A DNA stretch of 64,000 bases from SZUA-309 sp050185825. Lineage in GTDB: Bacteria > Pseudomonadota > Gammaproteobacteria > Pseudomonadales > Azotimanducaceae. The position numbers and the translations under genes were made by a program. The stretch is from the NCBI GenBank assembly GCA_050185825.1, contig JBFWZA010000013.1, forward strand, positions 1 through 64,000, given 5' to 3'. The first letter of the stretch is position 1; each line of letters starts with the position of its first letter. A model generated the notes under the pieces. That model was not told the DNA's origin. It saw only the letters and a program-made list of their open reading frames with translations, and did not search any database. Of the stretch, positions 35,527 through 44,685 are shown one piece after another.

Positions 35527-36978
35527 ATGAGCGATCTTGCCTTTGCCTCGGCCACCGAGCTGGCCGCGGCCATCGCGCGCCGGGACATTTCTGCCGTCGA
35601 GCTGCTGAAGCTCTATCTCGATCGGGTCGATCGCTACAACGGCGAGCTCAACGCCATTGTGGTGGACGTGCGCGACGAGGCTCTGGCCGAAGCCGAGAAA
35701 GCGGACCGCGCCCTGGCCGGCGGCCGGCCCGTGGGTCCCTTCCACGGCGTGCCGATGACGATCAAGGAGTCCTACAACCTGGCCGGCACGCCCACCACCT
35801 GGGGTAACACCGCCTGGAAGGACAACATCGCCACGGAAGACGCGGAGGCGGTGAAGAAGCTCAAGGCGGCCGGCGCCATCGTCTTCGGCAAGACCAACGT
35901 GCCGCTGATGCTGGCCGACTTTCAGAGCTACAACGACGTCTACGGCACCACCAACAACCCCTACGATCACTCGCGGATCCCGGGCGGCTCCTCCGGGGGA
36001 TCCGCTGCCGCGCTTGCCGCCGGTCTGACCGGGCTCGAGACGGGCTCCGACATCGGCGGCTCCATCCGCAACCCATCGCACTTCTGCGGTGTGTTCGGTC
36101 ACAAGCCGACCCACAACCTGCTCTGGATCCGCGGCCACTCGCCGCCGGGAGACGTGCGCAGTAAGCCGGACATCTCCGTGATCGGCCCCCTGGGACGCTC
36201 TGCCGCCGACCTGGACACCGCCGTGCGCTGCATGGCGGGGCCGGACGACATCATGGCCCGGGGTTACCGGCTCGACCTCCCGGAGTTCAAGGGCAAGCTC
36301 GCCGGCCTCAAGGTCGCGGTCTGGAGCGACGACGAGATGTGCCCCGTGGACAAGGAGGTGCGCGACCGCGTGGAGCGTGTGGCCGCGGCCTGTCGCGATG
36401 CGGGTGCAGCGGTGGACGACCAGGCACGCCCCGGCTTCTCCGCCGGGCACTCCCACGACACCTACCAGAACCTGCTGCAGGCCACCATGGCGGCACGTAT
36501 GCCGGACGCGGACTACGAGAACCTGAAGCGCTACGTGGCCACACTGGACCCGGATGATCAGAGCAATACCGCGAAGATCCTGCGGGCACAGGTGGCGAGC
36601 TTCAAGGACTGGAAGGCCCACAACGAGCTGCGCGACCACATGCGCTGGTCGTGGCACGAGTTCTTCGGCGACTTCGACGTGCTGATCACCCCGATCATGC
36701 CGACGGCGGCGTTCAAGCACGACCACCGGGAATTCGGCGAGCGCAGGATCCGGGTCAACAACGAGGAGCGGCCGTACTTCGAGCAGGTGTTCTGGGCGGG
36801 TCTGACCGGCGTGTCGTACCTGCCGTCCACCGTGATCCCCACCGGGCTCAACGGCGACGGCCTGCCCATCGGCGTGCAGATCGTCGGGCCCGAGTACGGC
36901 GACCTGATCACCATCGGTGTGGCCCGTGCGCTGGAGGCGGAAGGGTTCCGGTTCGTGCCGCCACCCGCCTACCTCTGA
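35527..36978 (+). CDS. Amidase (amidase signature family)
   Basis: 483 aa. The Ser-cisSer-Lys triad is visible: Lys in GVPMTIKESYN (about residue 82), GGSSGGSAAALAAGLTGLETGSDIGGS with both serines (about 155-180). The family hydrolyses amides or esters; the substrate is not predictable. ATG 35527 follows AGGAGG. The long open frame antisense to this gene is a codon-bias shadow. Next, 17 bp later, is the mevalonate operon. Confidence 0.92.
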   Translation: MSDLAFASATELAAAIARRDISAVELLKLYLDRVDRYNGELNAIVVDVRDEALAEAEKADRALAGGRPVGPFHGVPMTIKESYNLAGTPTTWGNTAWKDNIATEDAEAVKKLKAAGAIVFGKTNVPLMLADFQSYNDVYGTTNNPYDHSRIPGGSSGGSAAALAAGLTGLETGSDIGGSIRNPSHFCGVFGHKPTHNLLWIRGHSPPGDVRSKPDISVIGPLGRSAADLDTAVRCMAGPDDIMARGYRLDLPEFKGKLAGLKVAVWSDDEMCPVDKEVRDRVERVAAACRDAGAAVDDQARPGFSAGHSHDTYQNLLQATMAARMPDADYENLKRYVATLDPDDQSNTAKILRAQVASFKDWKAHNELRDHMRWSWHEFFGDFDVLITPIMPTAAFKHDHREFGERRIRVNNEERPYFEQVFWAGLTGVSYLPSTVIPTGLNGDGLPIGVQIVGPEYGDLITIGVARALEAEGFRFVPPPAYL

Positions 36979-36995
36979 GCCGCCCTGTCCGACCC

Positions 36996-37937
36996 GTGAC
37001 TACCACCGCGGTTGCCCACCCGAACATCGCGCTGATCAAGTACTGGGGCAAGCAGGCGCTGCCCGGGAACATCCCCGCCACGCCGTCGCTGTCCATCACG
37101 CTGGACACGCTCTGCTCCACCACCACCGTGGCCGATGCCACCGCCGAGAAGGTCGTGCTGGACGGCCGGGAATCGGACGATGCCAAGGTGAGCGCCGCGC
37201 TGGCCATGCTGCGGAGCGAGTTCGACATCGGCCCGCTCGAGATTGTCAGCGACAACAACTTTCCCACCGCCGCAGGTCTCGCGTCCTCCGCTTCGGGCTT
37301 CGCCGCGCTGGTGACCGCCATCGACACTCACTGCGGGCTCGGCATGACGGACCGGCAACGCTCCGTCTATGCCCGACGCGCGTCCGGCTCAGCGGCCCGC
37401 TCCATCTACGGCGGTATCGTCGGCCTTGCCGGTCCTGACTGGGTCGCCGAGCCGCTGCTCGACGCCGCTGACTGGCCGCTCAACGTGGTGATCGCTATCA
37501 CCGACGTCGAGCGCAAGGACGTTTCCTCCTCCGCGGGGATGCGCACCTCCGAGGCGACCTCCCCGTACTACGAGCCCTGGGTGCGCACCACCGCAGAAGA
37601 CTATCGGCACGCCCGGGCGGCGGTGGCGGAGCGCAACTTCCCGCTGCTGGCGGAGCTGGCGGAGTCGAGCTGTCTGAAGATGCACGGCGTGATGCACTCG
37701 AGCCAGCCGGCCATGATCTACTGGCGGCCGGCAACCATCGCCTGCATGCACGCCGTTCGTGCGCTCCGGGCCGACGGCGCCGACGTCTTCTTCACCATCG
37801 ACGCCGGCCCGCAGGTGAAGGCCGTCTGCCTGCCCGACTCACTGCCCGCTGTCGCCGCGCGCCTGGCGGAGATTCCCGGCGTGCTGGCCACCCACTCGGT
37901 AGGCCTCGGCGACGGGGCCCGGATCGTCGCAGCTTGA
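36996..37937 (+). CDS. mvaD: Diphosphomevalonate decarboxylase
   Basis: 313 aa, GHMP superfamily. HPNIALIKYWGKQ at the N-terminus is the MvaD signature. The ATP loop is FPTAAGLASSASGFAALV and is followed by ARRASGSAARSIYGG. FFTIDAGPQVKAVCL carries the catalytic Asp. It decarboxylates mevalonate 5-diphosphate to isopentenyl diphosphate using ATP. The start is a GTG at 36996, just before the conserved TTAVAHPNIALIKYWGK; no clear Shine-Dalgarno. First gene of mvaD-PMK-HMGR/MVK. Confidence 0.95.
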   Translation: MTTTAVAHPNIALIKYWGKQALPGNIPATPSLSITLDTLCSTTTVADATAEKVVLDGRESDDAKVSAALAMLRSEFDIGPLEIVSDNNFPTAAGLASSASGFAALVTAIDTHCGLGMTDRQRSVYARRASGSAARSIYGGIVGLAGPDWVAEPLLDAADWPLNVVIAITDVERKDVSSSAGMRTSEATSPYYEPWVRTTAEDYRHARAAVAERNFPLLAELAESSCLKMHGVMHSSQPAMIYWRPATIACMHAVRALRADGADVFFTIDAGPQVKAVCLPDSLPAVAARLAEIPGVLATHSVGLGDGARIVAA

Positions 37938-37944
37938 AGACCCC

Positions 37945-38901
37945 ATGATCGAGTTCGCGGCACCAGGCAAGGCCGTCATCTGGGGAGAGTACGCCGTGCT
38001 GGCCGGGGCGCCCGCCCTGGTCATGGCCGTGGACCGGTATGCCCGCGCCGGTGTGTCGATCGAAGGCGGCGACTGGCGCATCCGCTCCATCGGCTTCACG
38101 AGTGACGTCACCCTCGATGCTGACGCCCTGCGGGCGTTGAATCCCGCGACTGCGGGCGGCGCGGCCGCGGTGGTTCGATCCGCGCTGTCCGCACTCGGCG
38201 ATCCGCCGCTGCCCCGTGGCGGCCTGATCACCACCGATACCACCGCTTTCTACGATGGACACAGAAAGCTCGGTATCGGTTCCAGCGCGGCTATCTGCAC
38301 GGCCGCCTGCGCCGCCCTCGCCGAAGCGCTGTCCAGGCCCTTCGATTCCTCGATCCCGCGGACGGCACACCAGCTCCTGCAGGGAAAGGCGGGCAGCGGC
38401 CTCGACGTGGCCGCCGCCTGCGAAGGCGGTCTGATCCGCTTCCAGTCCGGGGCGGCGAGCCCCGCCGGCTGGCCGGACGGCCTGCATTACCGGTTCTTCT
38501 GGGTCGGGCACTCCGCGAAAACCACCGATCACCTGGCCAGGTTCACTGCCTGGCGGGCTGCCGCGGACAACAGGACGCTGAACGAGCTGTGCGCGGCCTC
38601 CGAGGCGCTCTTCGCCAGGCCCGATCTGCCCACCCTCGCCGAGTACGTCCGCCGGCTGAAGGCACTGGATGCGGAGGCGACCCTCGGGATCTACGATGCG
38701 GCCCACGCCCGATTGGACGAGCTTGCTTCTCGTGTCCAAGTAGTCTACAAACCGTGCGGCGCTGGCGGGGGTGACATCGGTATCGCCGTGAGCGACGATG
38801 CATCCAGCCTTGACAGCCTGCTCACACTCGCCGCCCCAGACTCATTTCTGCCACTGAACCTGGAGATTGCCCCCCATGGCGTCCACCGAATCAGCAGCTA
38901 G
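37945..38901 (+). CDS. Phosphomevalonate kinase (GHMP type)
   Basis: 318 aa. APGKAVIWGEYAVLAGAPALVMAVDRY is GHMP motif 1, KLGIGSSAAICTAACAAL motif 2 and VYKPCGAGGGDIGIAVS motif 3. With mvaD before it and a mevalonate kinase domain after it, this should be the ERG8-like kinase that converts phosphomevalonate to the diphosphate. 7 bp after mvaD; its end overlaps the next gene by 26 bp. Confidence 0.88.
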   Translation: MIEFAAPGKAVIWGEYAVLAGAPALVMAVDRYARAGVSIEGGDWRIRSIGFTSDVTLDADALRALNPATAGGAAAVVRSALSALGDPPLPRGGLITTDTTAFYDGHRKLGIGSSAAICTAACAALAEALSRPFDSSIPRTAHQLLQGKAGSGLDVAAACEGGLIRFQSGAASPAGWPDGLHYRFFWVGHSAKTTDHLARFTAWRAAADNRTLNELCAASEALFARPDLPTLAEYVRRLKALDAEATLGIYDAAHARLDELASRVQVVYKPCGAGGGDIGIAVSDDASSLDSLLTLAAPDSFLPLNLEIAPHGVHRISS

Positions 38902-41143
38902 CGGCTCGCGCATACCCAATTTCTTCAAGATGACGGTTGCCGAGCGCATCACCGCGCTCCGCCAGCGGGGCCTGCTCTCCGAGGACGACGTCCGGGCGCT
39001 GGCGACGGCCGAGCACACGCTGCGGCTGCCGGTGGCAGACAAGATGATCGAGAACGTGGTCGGCGTGTTCGGTCTGCCCATGGGGCTCGGGCTCAACTTC
39101 CTGATCAACGGCCACGACTACGTGATTCCGCTCGTGGTGGAGGAGCCTTCCATCGTCGCCGGGCTCTCGGGTGCGGCCCGCATGGCGCGCCTCGGCGGCG
39201 GCTTCACGGCCAGCAGCACGGATCCGATCCTCATCGGCCAGGTGCAGGCCGTGAACATCGACGATCCCGAAGCTGCGAAGGAAAAGCTGCTCAGCCAGCG
39301 CGAAGAGATTCTGGCCCTGGCCAACAGCCTGCACCCGAAGATGGTGGCCCGGGGTGGCGGCGCGCTGGACATCGAAGTGCACCTGCACCAGGCACCGGAG
39401 GACGGTCGCCAGATGGTGGTGCTGCACCTGCTGGTGGACACCCGCGACGCCATGGGCGCCAACCTGGTGAACACCATGTGCGAGGGCGTCGCGTCCCTGG
39501 TCGAGACGATCACCGGCGGCAAGGTTTTTCTGCGGATCCTGTCGAACCTCACGGATCGGGCCATCGCCCGGGCTTCCGTGCGTATCCCTGTCAAGAACCT
39601 GGAAGGCAAGGGTTTCACGGGTGAGGAAGTACGGGACGGCATCATCCTGGCCACGGACCTCGCCACCGTGGATCCGTACCGGGCCACCACCCACAACAAG
39701 GGCGTGATGAACGGGGTGGATGCGGTCGCCATCGCCACCGGCAACGACTGGCGGGCGATCGAATCCGCCGCCCATGCCTACGCCGCACGCGATGGCCGCT
39801 ACCGGTCTCTCACCCGCTGGTTTGCCGACCAGAACGGCGACCTCATCGGCGAGATCGAAATCCCCATGAAGGTGGGGACCGTGGGCGGCAGCCTGGAGAC
39901 CAATCCCAGCGTGCGCATCAACCACCGCCTGCTGGGTTCGCCCTCGGCCACGGAGCTTGCCGGCATCATGGCCGCGGTGGGGCTCGCCCAGAATTTCGCG
40001 GCCCTGCGCGCCCTGTCCACGGACGGGATTCAGCAGGGTCACATGACGCTGCACGCCCGCAGCGTGGCGAGCACGGCCAGCGTGCCGGAAGACCTCTTCG
40101 ACGCGGTGGTGGAAGCGTTGATCGAGTCCGGCGAGATCAAGGTCTGGAAGGCGCAGGAGATCGCCAAGAACCTGGCCCGCAGATCCGTCGTCCCCGACCA
40201 CGGCGAGCGCAGCTCGGCCTGCGGCAAGATCATCCTGCTCGGCGAGCACGCAGTGGTGTACGGCCGACCGGCCATCGCCCTGCCCATCCCGCTGGCAGTG
40301 GAGTCCCTGGTCCGCAAGGGCGGCAACGGCATCGACCTGGTGATTCCCCGCTGGGGGCTCGAGCAGAAGGTCAAGGCCGGCAGCGGCCAGGGCCTGTCCG
40401 GCATTCTCTACCACATCCTGGAGCGGCTCGGGCTCGAGAAGGAGAACATGACCATCGAGGTCATCCCCCACGTGCCGAGGGCCATGGGTCTCGGCGGTTC
40501 GTCCGCCCTGGCCGTGGCCATCATCCGCGCCGTGGACGAGGCCTACAAGCTCAAGCTGCCGAACGAGGAGATCAACCGGCTGGCCTACGAGTGCGAGAAG
40601 GCCGCGCACGGCACCCCGTCGGGAATCGACAACACCATCGCCACCTACGGCACGCCCCTGCTCTATCAGCGCAACTCCACCCAGGACGGCGCAACGGGAG
40701 ACGCTGATGCCCGCTTCGACGCCATCTCGCTGACAGAACCCCTGCCCCTGGTGATCGGCATCACCGGCCGGGAAAGCCTGACGGCCAACACGGTGGCCAG
40801 GGTCCGGCACGCCTGGGAAACTCATCAGAGCCGCTACGATGGCATCTTCGACCAGATTGCCGCGCTCACCCGTTCCGGTCTGGACGCCCTCCGCGACGGT
40901 CACTTCCGCGAGCTCGGCGAGTTGATGAACCTGTGCCACGGCTACCTGAATGCCCTGCAGCTCTCCACACCGGAGCTCGAGGAGCTGGTGCACATCGCCC
41001 GCGCCAGCGGGGCGCTGGGCGCGAAGCTCACCGGGGGTGGCGGCGGTGGATCCATGATCGCCCTGTGCCCGGATGCACAGGACCAGGTGGCCGCCGCCAT
41101 GGAGGCGGCGGGCTACAAGACGCTGACCGTCACCGTCGGCTGA
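38876..41143 (+). CDS. HMG-CoA reductase-mevalonate kinase fusion protein
   Basis: 755 aa. Residues about 1-430 are class II HMG-CoA reductase: ENVVGVFGLPMGLGLNF, catalytic Glu in VVEEPSIVAGLSGAARMA, DAMGANLVNTM, catalytic Lys in HNKGVMNGVDA and His in QGHMTLHARS. After a short linker (VVPDHGERS) residues about 435-755 are mevalonate kinase: CGKIILLGEHAVVYGRPAIALP, VPRAMGLGGSSALAVA, GTPSGIDNTIATYG (catalytic Asp), AKLTGGGGGGSMIAL. All key residues of both halves are present. One protein would turn HMG-CoA into phosphomevalonate. ATG 38876 is preferred to TTG 38867. Confidence 0.95.
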   Translation: MASTESAASGSRIPNFFKMTVAERITALRQRGLLSEDDVRALATAEHTLRLPVADKMIENVVGVFGLPMGLGLNFLINGHDYVIPLVVEEPSIVAGLSGAARMARLGGGFTASSTDPILIGQVQAVNIDDPEAAKEKLLSQREEILALANSLHPKMVARGGGALDIEVHLHQAPEDGRQMVVLHLLVDTRDAMGANLVNTMCEGVASLVETITGGKVFLRILSNLTDRAIARASVRIPVKNLEGKGFTGEEVRDGIILATDLATVDPYRATTHNKGVMNGVDAVAIATGNDWRAIESAAHAYAARDGRYRSLTRWFADQNGDLIGEIEIPMKVGTVGGSLETNPSVRINHRLLGSPSATELAGIMAAVGLAQNFAALRALSTDGIQQGHMTLHARSVASTASVPEDLFDAVVEALIESGEIKVWKAQEIAKNLARRSVVPDHGERSSACGKIILLGEHAVVYGRPAIALPIPLAVESLVRKGGNGIDLVIPRWGLEQKVKAGSGQGLSGILYHILERLGLEKENMTIEVIPHVPRAMGLGGSSALAVAIIRAVDEAYKLKLPNEEINRLAYECEKAAHGTPSGIDNTIATYGTPLLYQRNSTQDGATGDADARFDAISLTEPLPLVIGITGRESLTANTVARVRHAWETHQSRYDGIFDQIAALTRSGLDALRDGHFRELGELMNLCHGYLNALQLSTPELEELVHIARASGALGAKLTGGGGGGSMIALCPDAQDQVAAAMEAAGYKTLTVTVG

Positions 41144-41169
41144 CCCGACGCCCGGACACGGACGTCGGG
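41144..41169. terminator. Terminator-like hairpin after the mevalonate operon
   Basis: CCCGACG (41144-41150) pairs with CGTCGGG (41163-41169) across 12 bases. It starts immediately after the fusion gene's stop and ends just before the stop of the convergent gene. No T-tract, so it could be only a stabilising 3' stem. Confidence 0.4.
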
Positions 41170-41171
41170 GT

Positions 41172-41855
41172 TCAGGCCTCTACCAGGGCCAGATGAGAGA
41201 CGTCGGGTGCCGGTGGTGCCGGTGCCCCGGGTCCGGGCCCCAGATCCGCGCCCACTTCCGCCAGGTCGAAATCCAGCGGCCCGAGATCCACGACCTTCAC
41301 GATGCGCGGCTGCTCGAGCAGATCGGCACCCACCTCCGCCAGCTCGAAGTCCGCGTCGATGACCTGGGCTTCCAGCTGGTTCGTGTGCTGTTTGAGCAGG
41401 GCCCCGACTTCCGCCACCACGAAATCGGGCGCGCGGATTTCCGGAGCGGCTTCTTTGGGTGGCGGGAAGTAGGTGGTGAGAACCGAAAGGTCGGGCGCGT
41501 CGACGTCCGGGTTCGCGGCGGGGCGGATGGCCTTGAGTCTGGCCCCGGACAGCGACACACCGGCGGGCCGGTGTTTCTCCGGCACGGCTTTTTCCGGCGC
41601 AGAATGACTGCCGGGCGTTTCCGACCCAACCGCCTGCACCCGGAGCAGGCCTCCCGCCTGCTTGAACACGCTCTGGTAGCGCGCGGCCGTCTCCCGATCA
41701 GCATCCCGCTTGACTACCACGGAATCGCCGGAAAAGAGCTTCTCGATCTGGGCGTCGTCGAGCTTGAGTCGCTCGGCCAGGCGGCGCTTCACCACCGCCC
41801 GGTGCTGGCCGTCCAGGAGTTCGCCACGAAACACCAGACGAAACTTTTCGTCCAT
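41172..41855 (-). CDS. Hypothetical protein with C-terminal AEVGADL repeats
   Basis: 227 aa. Residues 1-78 form a compact domain (FRLVFRGELLDGQHRAVVKRRLAERLKL...KQAGGLLRV) that I have seen as the N-terminus of many unassigned proteobacterial proteins. The C-terminal third holds three repeats of the form DF-x-x-AEVGADL (APDFVVAEVGALL, DADFELAEVGADL, PLDFDLAEVGADL) spaced 24-30 residues apart, in Pro/Asp-rich sequence. No signal or TM. Function unknown. Confidence 0.7.
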   Translation of the reverse strand: MDEKFRLVFRGELLDGQHRAVVKRRLAERLKLDDAQIEKLFSGDSVVVKRDADRETAARYQSVFKQAGGLLRVQAVGSETPGSHSAPEKAVPEKHRPAGVSLSGARLKAIRPAANPDVDAPDLSVLTTYFPPPKEAAPEIRAPDFVVAEVGALLKQHTNQLEAQVIDADFELAEVGADLLEQPRIVKVVDLGPLDFDLAEVGADLGPGPGAPAPPAPDVSHLALVEA

Positions 41856-42072
41856 GCCGGCATTCTAGCCCAGTCACACCCCGCCCGGTTCAACGCGGCC
41901 AGGGAACGTTGAACAGATCTCATCACGGGTGCGAGCAAACTCCCACGAATCCCCTGGAACTCCCTGATCAGGCGCAAAAAAACCTTTCGCGCCAGCGGCG
42001 AGGGACTTCATTTTCTCTGCAGCTATTGGTAGGGTGCGCGTGTCCTGTTCGACACCAAGAGAGACCCTCACT

Positions 42073-42345
42073 GTGAAAAACGTACTCTTCGCCCTCGCGG
42101 CGGTATTTCTGTTCTCTGGATGCGTTTCCCAGGAAGCGTTTGATGCCCTTCAGAACCGTGTGACGGCTCTGGAAGGTCAGGTATCCAGTGCCTCCAGCGC
42201 CTCTAGCGATGCCGCTGCAGCTGCACAAGCTGCAAGCCGCGAGGCGAGCGCAGCCAAGTCGGCTGCCGATCGCGCACTGAACGCTGCCAACGAAGCGAAC
42301 GAGCGCGCTCAGCGCATTTCCGAAACCTGCTGCTCGCGCAAGTAA
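42073..42345 (+). CDS. Lpp/OprI-like alanine-zipper lipoprotein
   Basis: 90 aa from GTG 42073. Signal KNVLFALAAVFLFSGC with lipobox FSGC, then an Ala/Ser-rich heptad coiled coil (SSASSASSDAAAAAQAASRE) and a C-terminal Arg-Lys. This matches Braun lipoprotein, whose terminal Lys is linked to peptidoglycan. Oddities are two Cys (CCSRK) right before the end. An L,D-transpeptidase of the anchoring type lies convergent on the other side of a shared terminator. Likely abundant and outer-membrane. Confidence 0.85.
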   Translation: MKNVLFALAAVFLFSGCVSQEAFDALQNRVTALEGQVSSASSASSDAAAAAQAASREASAAKSAADRALNAANEANERAQRISETCCSRK

Positions 42346-42369
42346 GCCCAAGCAAGCCAGAGTAGCGGA

Positions 42370-42405
42370 CTGATTCCGCATCGCCCGGCGGCGGTGCGGA
42401 ATCAG
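42370..42405. terminator. Shared terminator of the lipoprotein and L,D-transpeptidase genes
   Basis: CTGATTCCGCA (42370-42380) and TGCGGAATCAG (42395-42405) are perfect 11-bp arms with a 14-base GC-rich loop. The right arm includes the stop codon of the convergent minus-strand gene. There is a weak T-rich tail on the plus strand (ATTCTG). Confidence 0.55.
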
Positions 42406-43295
42406 ATTCTGACGGGGATCCCCTTCAGATCATCCAGAACCTGAGCCACCCGCTGCCAGTCCAGATTGGCTGCGTGGTCGCCGCTCTTCTCCAACACCAC
42501 GTGCTTCAGTGATTCCTGGTCCGGCTCCTCATAGAGGTCCCGGTGGATTTCCAGGAACACCTCGTCGTAGCGCACGCCGACCTTCACGGGCTCATTGACG
42601 ATGTAGACGGGGGTGCCGCTGGGCGCCAGCTCCGCCAGCGTCAGCACGTGCTCGTTGTGCAGCCGGATGCAGCCGTGGCTGACCTTCTGCCCGACGCCGA
42701 ACGGTTTGTTGGTGCCGTGAATGAAATATCCCGGAATCTTGAGCTGAATCGCCAGCTCGCCCAGCGGGTTTTCCGGACCGGGCGGCACCACGGGCGGCAG
42801 AATGTCACCATACTCGGCGTGCTCCCGGCGGGCGTCCTTGGTCGGCGTCCAGCTGGGATTGCGAATGCTCGCCACCGTTTGCGTCTTGATCAGCGGCGTG
42901 CGGTATTCCTCGCGGCCCACGCCCACGGGAAAGGTGATCACCCGATTACCGCCGGCTGGATAGAAGTACATCCGGTACTCGGCCACATTGATGACGATGC
43001 CTTCCCGGGGCGTGCTCGGCAGCACGTACTGGGTCGGCAGCACGATGATCGTCCCCTCGCCGGGGAGCCAGGGGTCCACACCCGGATTGGCGTCGACAAT
43101 TTCCCGGAAACCCACCCCGTACTCCTCGGCGATGGAAGCCAGAGTGTCCTCGTAGGCGAGCTTCAGGGTGGTCACGGCACCCACCACGTTGTCGCCGTTT
43201 TCCGGCAGCCGGTAGGAGGCCGCCTGAGCGGTGGCAGCAGAGCCAAGCGCAGCACACACCGCGATCAGGGTCAGGAAGGTTCGAAAAGCGATCAC
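42402..43295 (-). CDS. L,D-transpeptidase (ErfK/YbiS/YcfS type)
   Basis: 297 aa. Signal peptide to about residue 25 (LGSAATAQA). A LysM-like region follows, about 40-90 (LKLAYEDTLASIAEEYGVGFREIVDANPG). The YkuD domain follows, with HGTNKPFGVGQKVSHGCIRL holding the catalytic Cys in SHGCIRL. ErfK/YbiS/YcfS enzymes attach Braun lipoprotein to meso-DAP; the neighbouring Lpp-like gene makes that role likely here. Periplasmic. The gap 43296-43457 shows nothing but probable promoters. Confidence 0.93.
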   Translation of the reverse strand: MIAFRTFLTLIAVCAALGSAATAQAASYRLPENGDNVVGAVTTLKLAYEDTLASIAEEYGVGFREIVDANPGVDPWLPGEGTIIVLPTQYVLPSTPREGIVINVAEYRMYFYPAGGNRVITFPVGVGREEYRTPLIKTQTVASIRNPSWTPTKDARREHAEYGDILPPVVPPGPENPLGELAIQLKIPGYFIHGTNKPFGVGQKVSHGCIRLHNEHVLTLAELAPSGTPVYIVNEPVKVGVRYDEVFLEIHRDLYEEPDQESLKHVVLEKSGDHAANLDWQRVAQVLDDLKGIPVRI

Positions 43296-43457
43296 AGAAC
43301 GACTCCGATGCGTTCTCGAAAGGTGGCCAAGTGTATACGAAGATCGGGTAAATGCGTAAAAACACTGAAAAAAGTGCCAGATCCAGTCTCACTCCCGGGT
43401 GGCATCACGCCGGGCCTGTGCGCTACATTTGGGGCGACACGACACGGGGGGAAGCCA

Positions 43458-44294
43458 GTGCCCATCAATCCGGACGCCGTGGGGGCCACAGGGACCCCCA
43501 GCCGCAGACGCTGGACCTCCAAGGATGCCCTGCTCTACGCCGTGGGGGTGGGCGCCGGCACGGAAGAGCTGCAGTTCACCACCGAGAATACCCGCGACCT
43601 GCCGCAGCGCGTGCTGCCCACGTTCGCCGTCATCATTGGCGGCGGCGGGGTACCCATGGACAAAATCGGCTCCTTCAACCCCGCCCTCATGGTGCACGGC
43701 GAGCAGGGGATCGAGCTGTACGGTGAGATTCCGCCGGATGGAGAGATCGAGAGCGTCGGCCGGATCACGGGTATCTACGACAAGGGCTCGGCGGCGGTGG
43801 TGGCGTTCGAGTCCACCTCCACCAACGTGGCCACCGGCAAACCGCTCCTGAAGACGTCCATGAGCATGTTCTGCCGCGGTGAGGGGGGCTGGGGCGGCGA
43901 TCGCGGCCCATCCGACAAGCTCGTCTTTCCGGACCGGAAGCCCGACCACCAGGTGCGCTACCGGACCCGTGAGGATCAGGCGCTCACCTACCGGCTCTCC
44001 GGAGATCGCAATCCGCTGCACTCGGATCCGTCCTTCGCGGCCATGGGCGGCTTCGAGAAACCCATCCTCCACGGCCTGTGCACCTGGGGATTCACCGGCC
44101 GCGCCCTGCTGCACACCCTGTGCGGCAGCGATCCTGCCCGCTTCCGGAGCATGAAGAGCCGGTTCTCGAAGCCGGTCATCCCCGGTGACGAGCTGACCGT
44201 ATCCATGTGGGTGGACGGTAACCAGGCTCTGTTCAGAACCACGAACCAGAACGGTGACGTGGTGATCGACCAGGGCACGTTCACCTTCGACTGA
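43458..44294 (+). CDS. MaoC-like 2-enoyl-CoA hydratase (hydratase 2)
   Basis: 278 aa from GTG 43458 (GGGGGGAAG upstream). Double-hotdog protein like the hydratase-2 part of MFE-2: the N-terminal half starts with FTTENTRDLPQRVLPTFAVI, and the C-terminal half has the catalytic motif YRLSGDRNPLHSDPSFAAMGGFEKPILHGLCTWGF with Asp/His. It hydrates trans-2-enoyl-CoA to (R)-3-hydroxyacyl-CoA in lipid breakdown or PHA supply. No partner dehydrogenase nearby. Confidence 0.88.
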   Translation: MPINPDAVGATGTPSRRRWTSKDALLYAVGVGAGTEELQFTTENTRDLPQRVLPTFAVIIGGGGVPMDKIGSFNPALMVHGEQGIELYGEIPPDGEIESVGRITGIYDKGSAAVVAFESTSTNVATGKPLLKTSMSMFCRGEGGWGGDRGPSDKLVFPDRKPDHQVRYRTREDQALTYRLSGDRNPLHSDPSFAAMGGFEKPILHGLCTWGFTGRALLHTLCGSDPARFRSMKSRFSKPVIPGDELTVSMWVDGNQALFRTTNQNGDVVIDQGTFTFD

Positions 44295-44304
44295 CGGTGT
44301 GGCG

Positions 44305-44685
44305 ATGATCCGTTTTCCGCTTCTCGTCCTGGCAGGGCTGCTGAGCGCACCGCTGATGGACCTCGGCAGCGTCGCCTGGATGCAGATGCTGCCGCCGACT
44401 CTCGACCTCACGGCCAACTACTTCGCCATGGTGGTGCTGCCGGTGGCGATGATCCTGCACTTCGCCGTGGCGCTGCTGTTCTGGAAGGCATTCGAGCCGT
44501 CCCCCGGGAAGGGTAGCGTGGTCTACCTCGGCACGCACCTGGCGGCACAGGCCGCGTGGCTCGGCATGTTCCTCAACCCGATCGCCGACATCCTGGTCTA
44601 CGACCTCGTCCTGCTCGGTACCGGCAGCGCTGTGCTGTTCGTGTTCAACCGTTACTTCTGGTGTCCTGCCTGCGCGGCGATCTGA
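44305..44685 (+). CDS. Four-TM hypothetical membrane protein
   Basis: About 126 aa from ATG 44305; GTG 44299 is an alternative. Four helices (about 3-25, 40-62, 75-95, 98-118). The end FNRYFWCPACAAI has a CPAC pair that could be redox or metal active. It starts 10 bp after the hydratase, so probably cotranscribed. The last 34 bp overlap the 3' end of the convergent histidine kinase. No family recognised. Confidence 0.6.
   Translation: MIRFPLLVLAGLLSAPLMDLGSVAWMQMLPPTLDLTANYFAMVVLPVAMILHFAVALLFWKAFEPSPGKGSVVYLGTHLAAQAAWLGMFLNPIADILVYDLVLLGTGSAVLFVFNRYFWCPACAAI

Noticed and set aside
38891..40993. A 700-codon minus-strand open frame
   Set aside because: Exactly opposite the HMG-CoA reductase-mevalonate kinase fusion; low-complexity translation and no start context.
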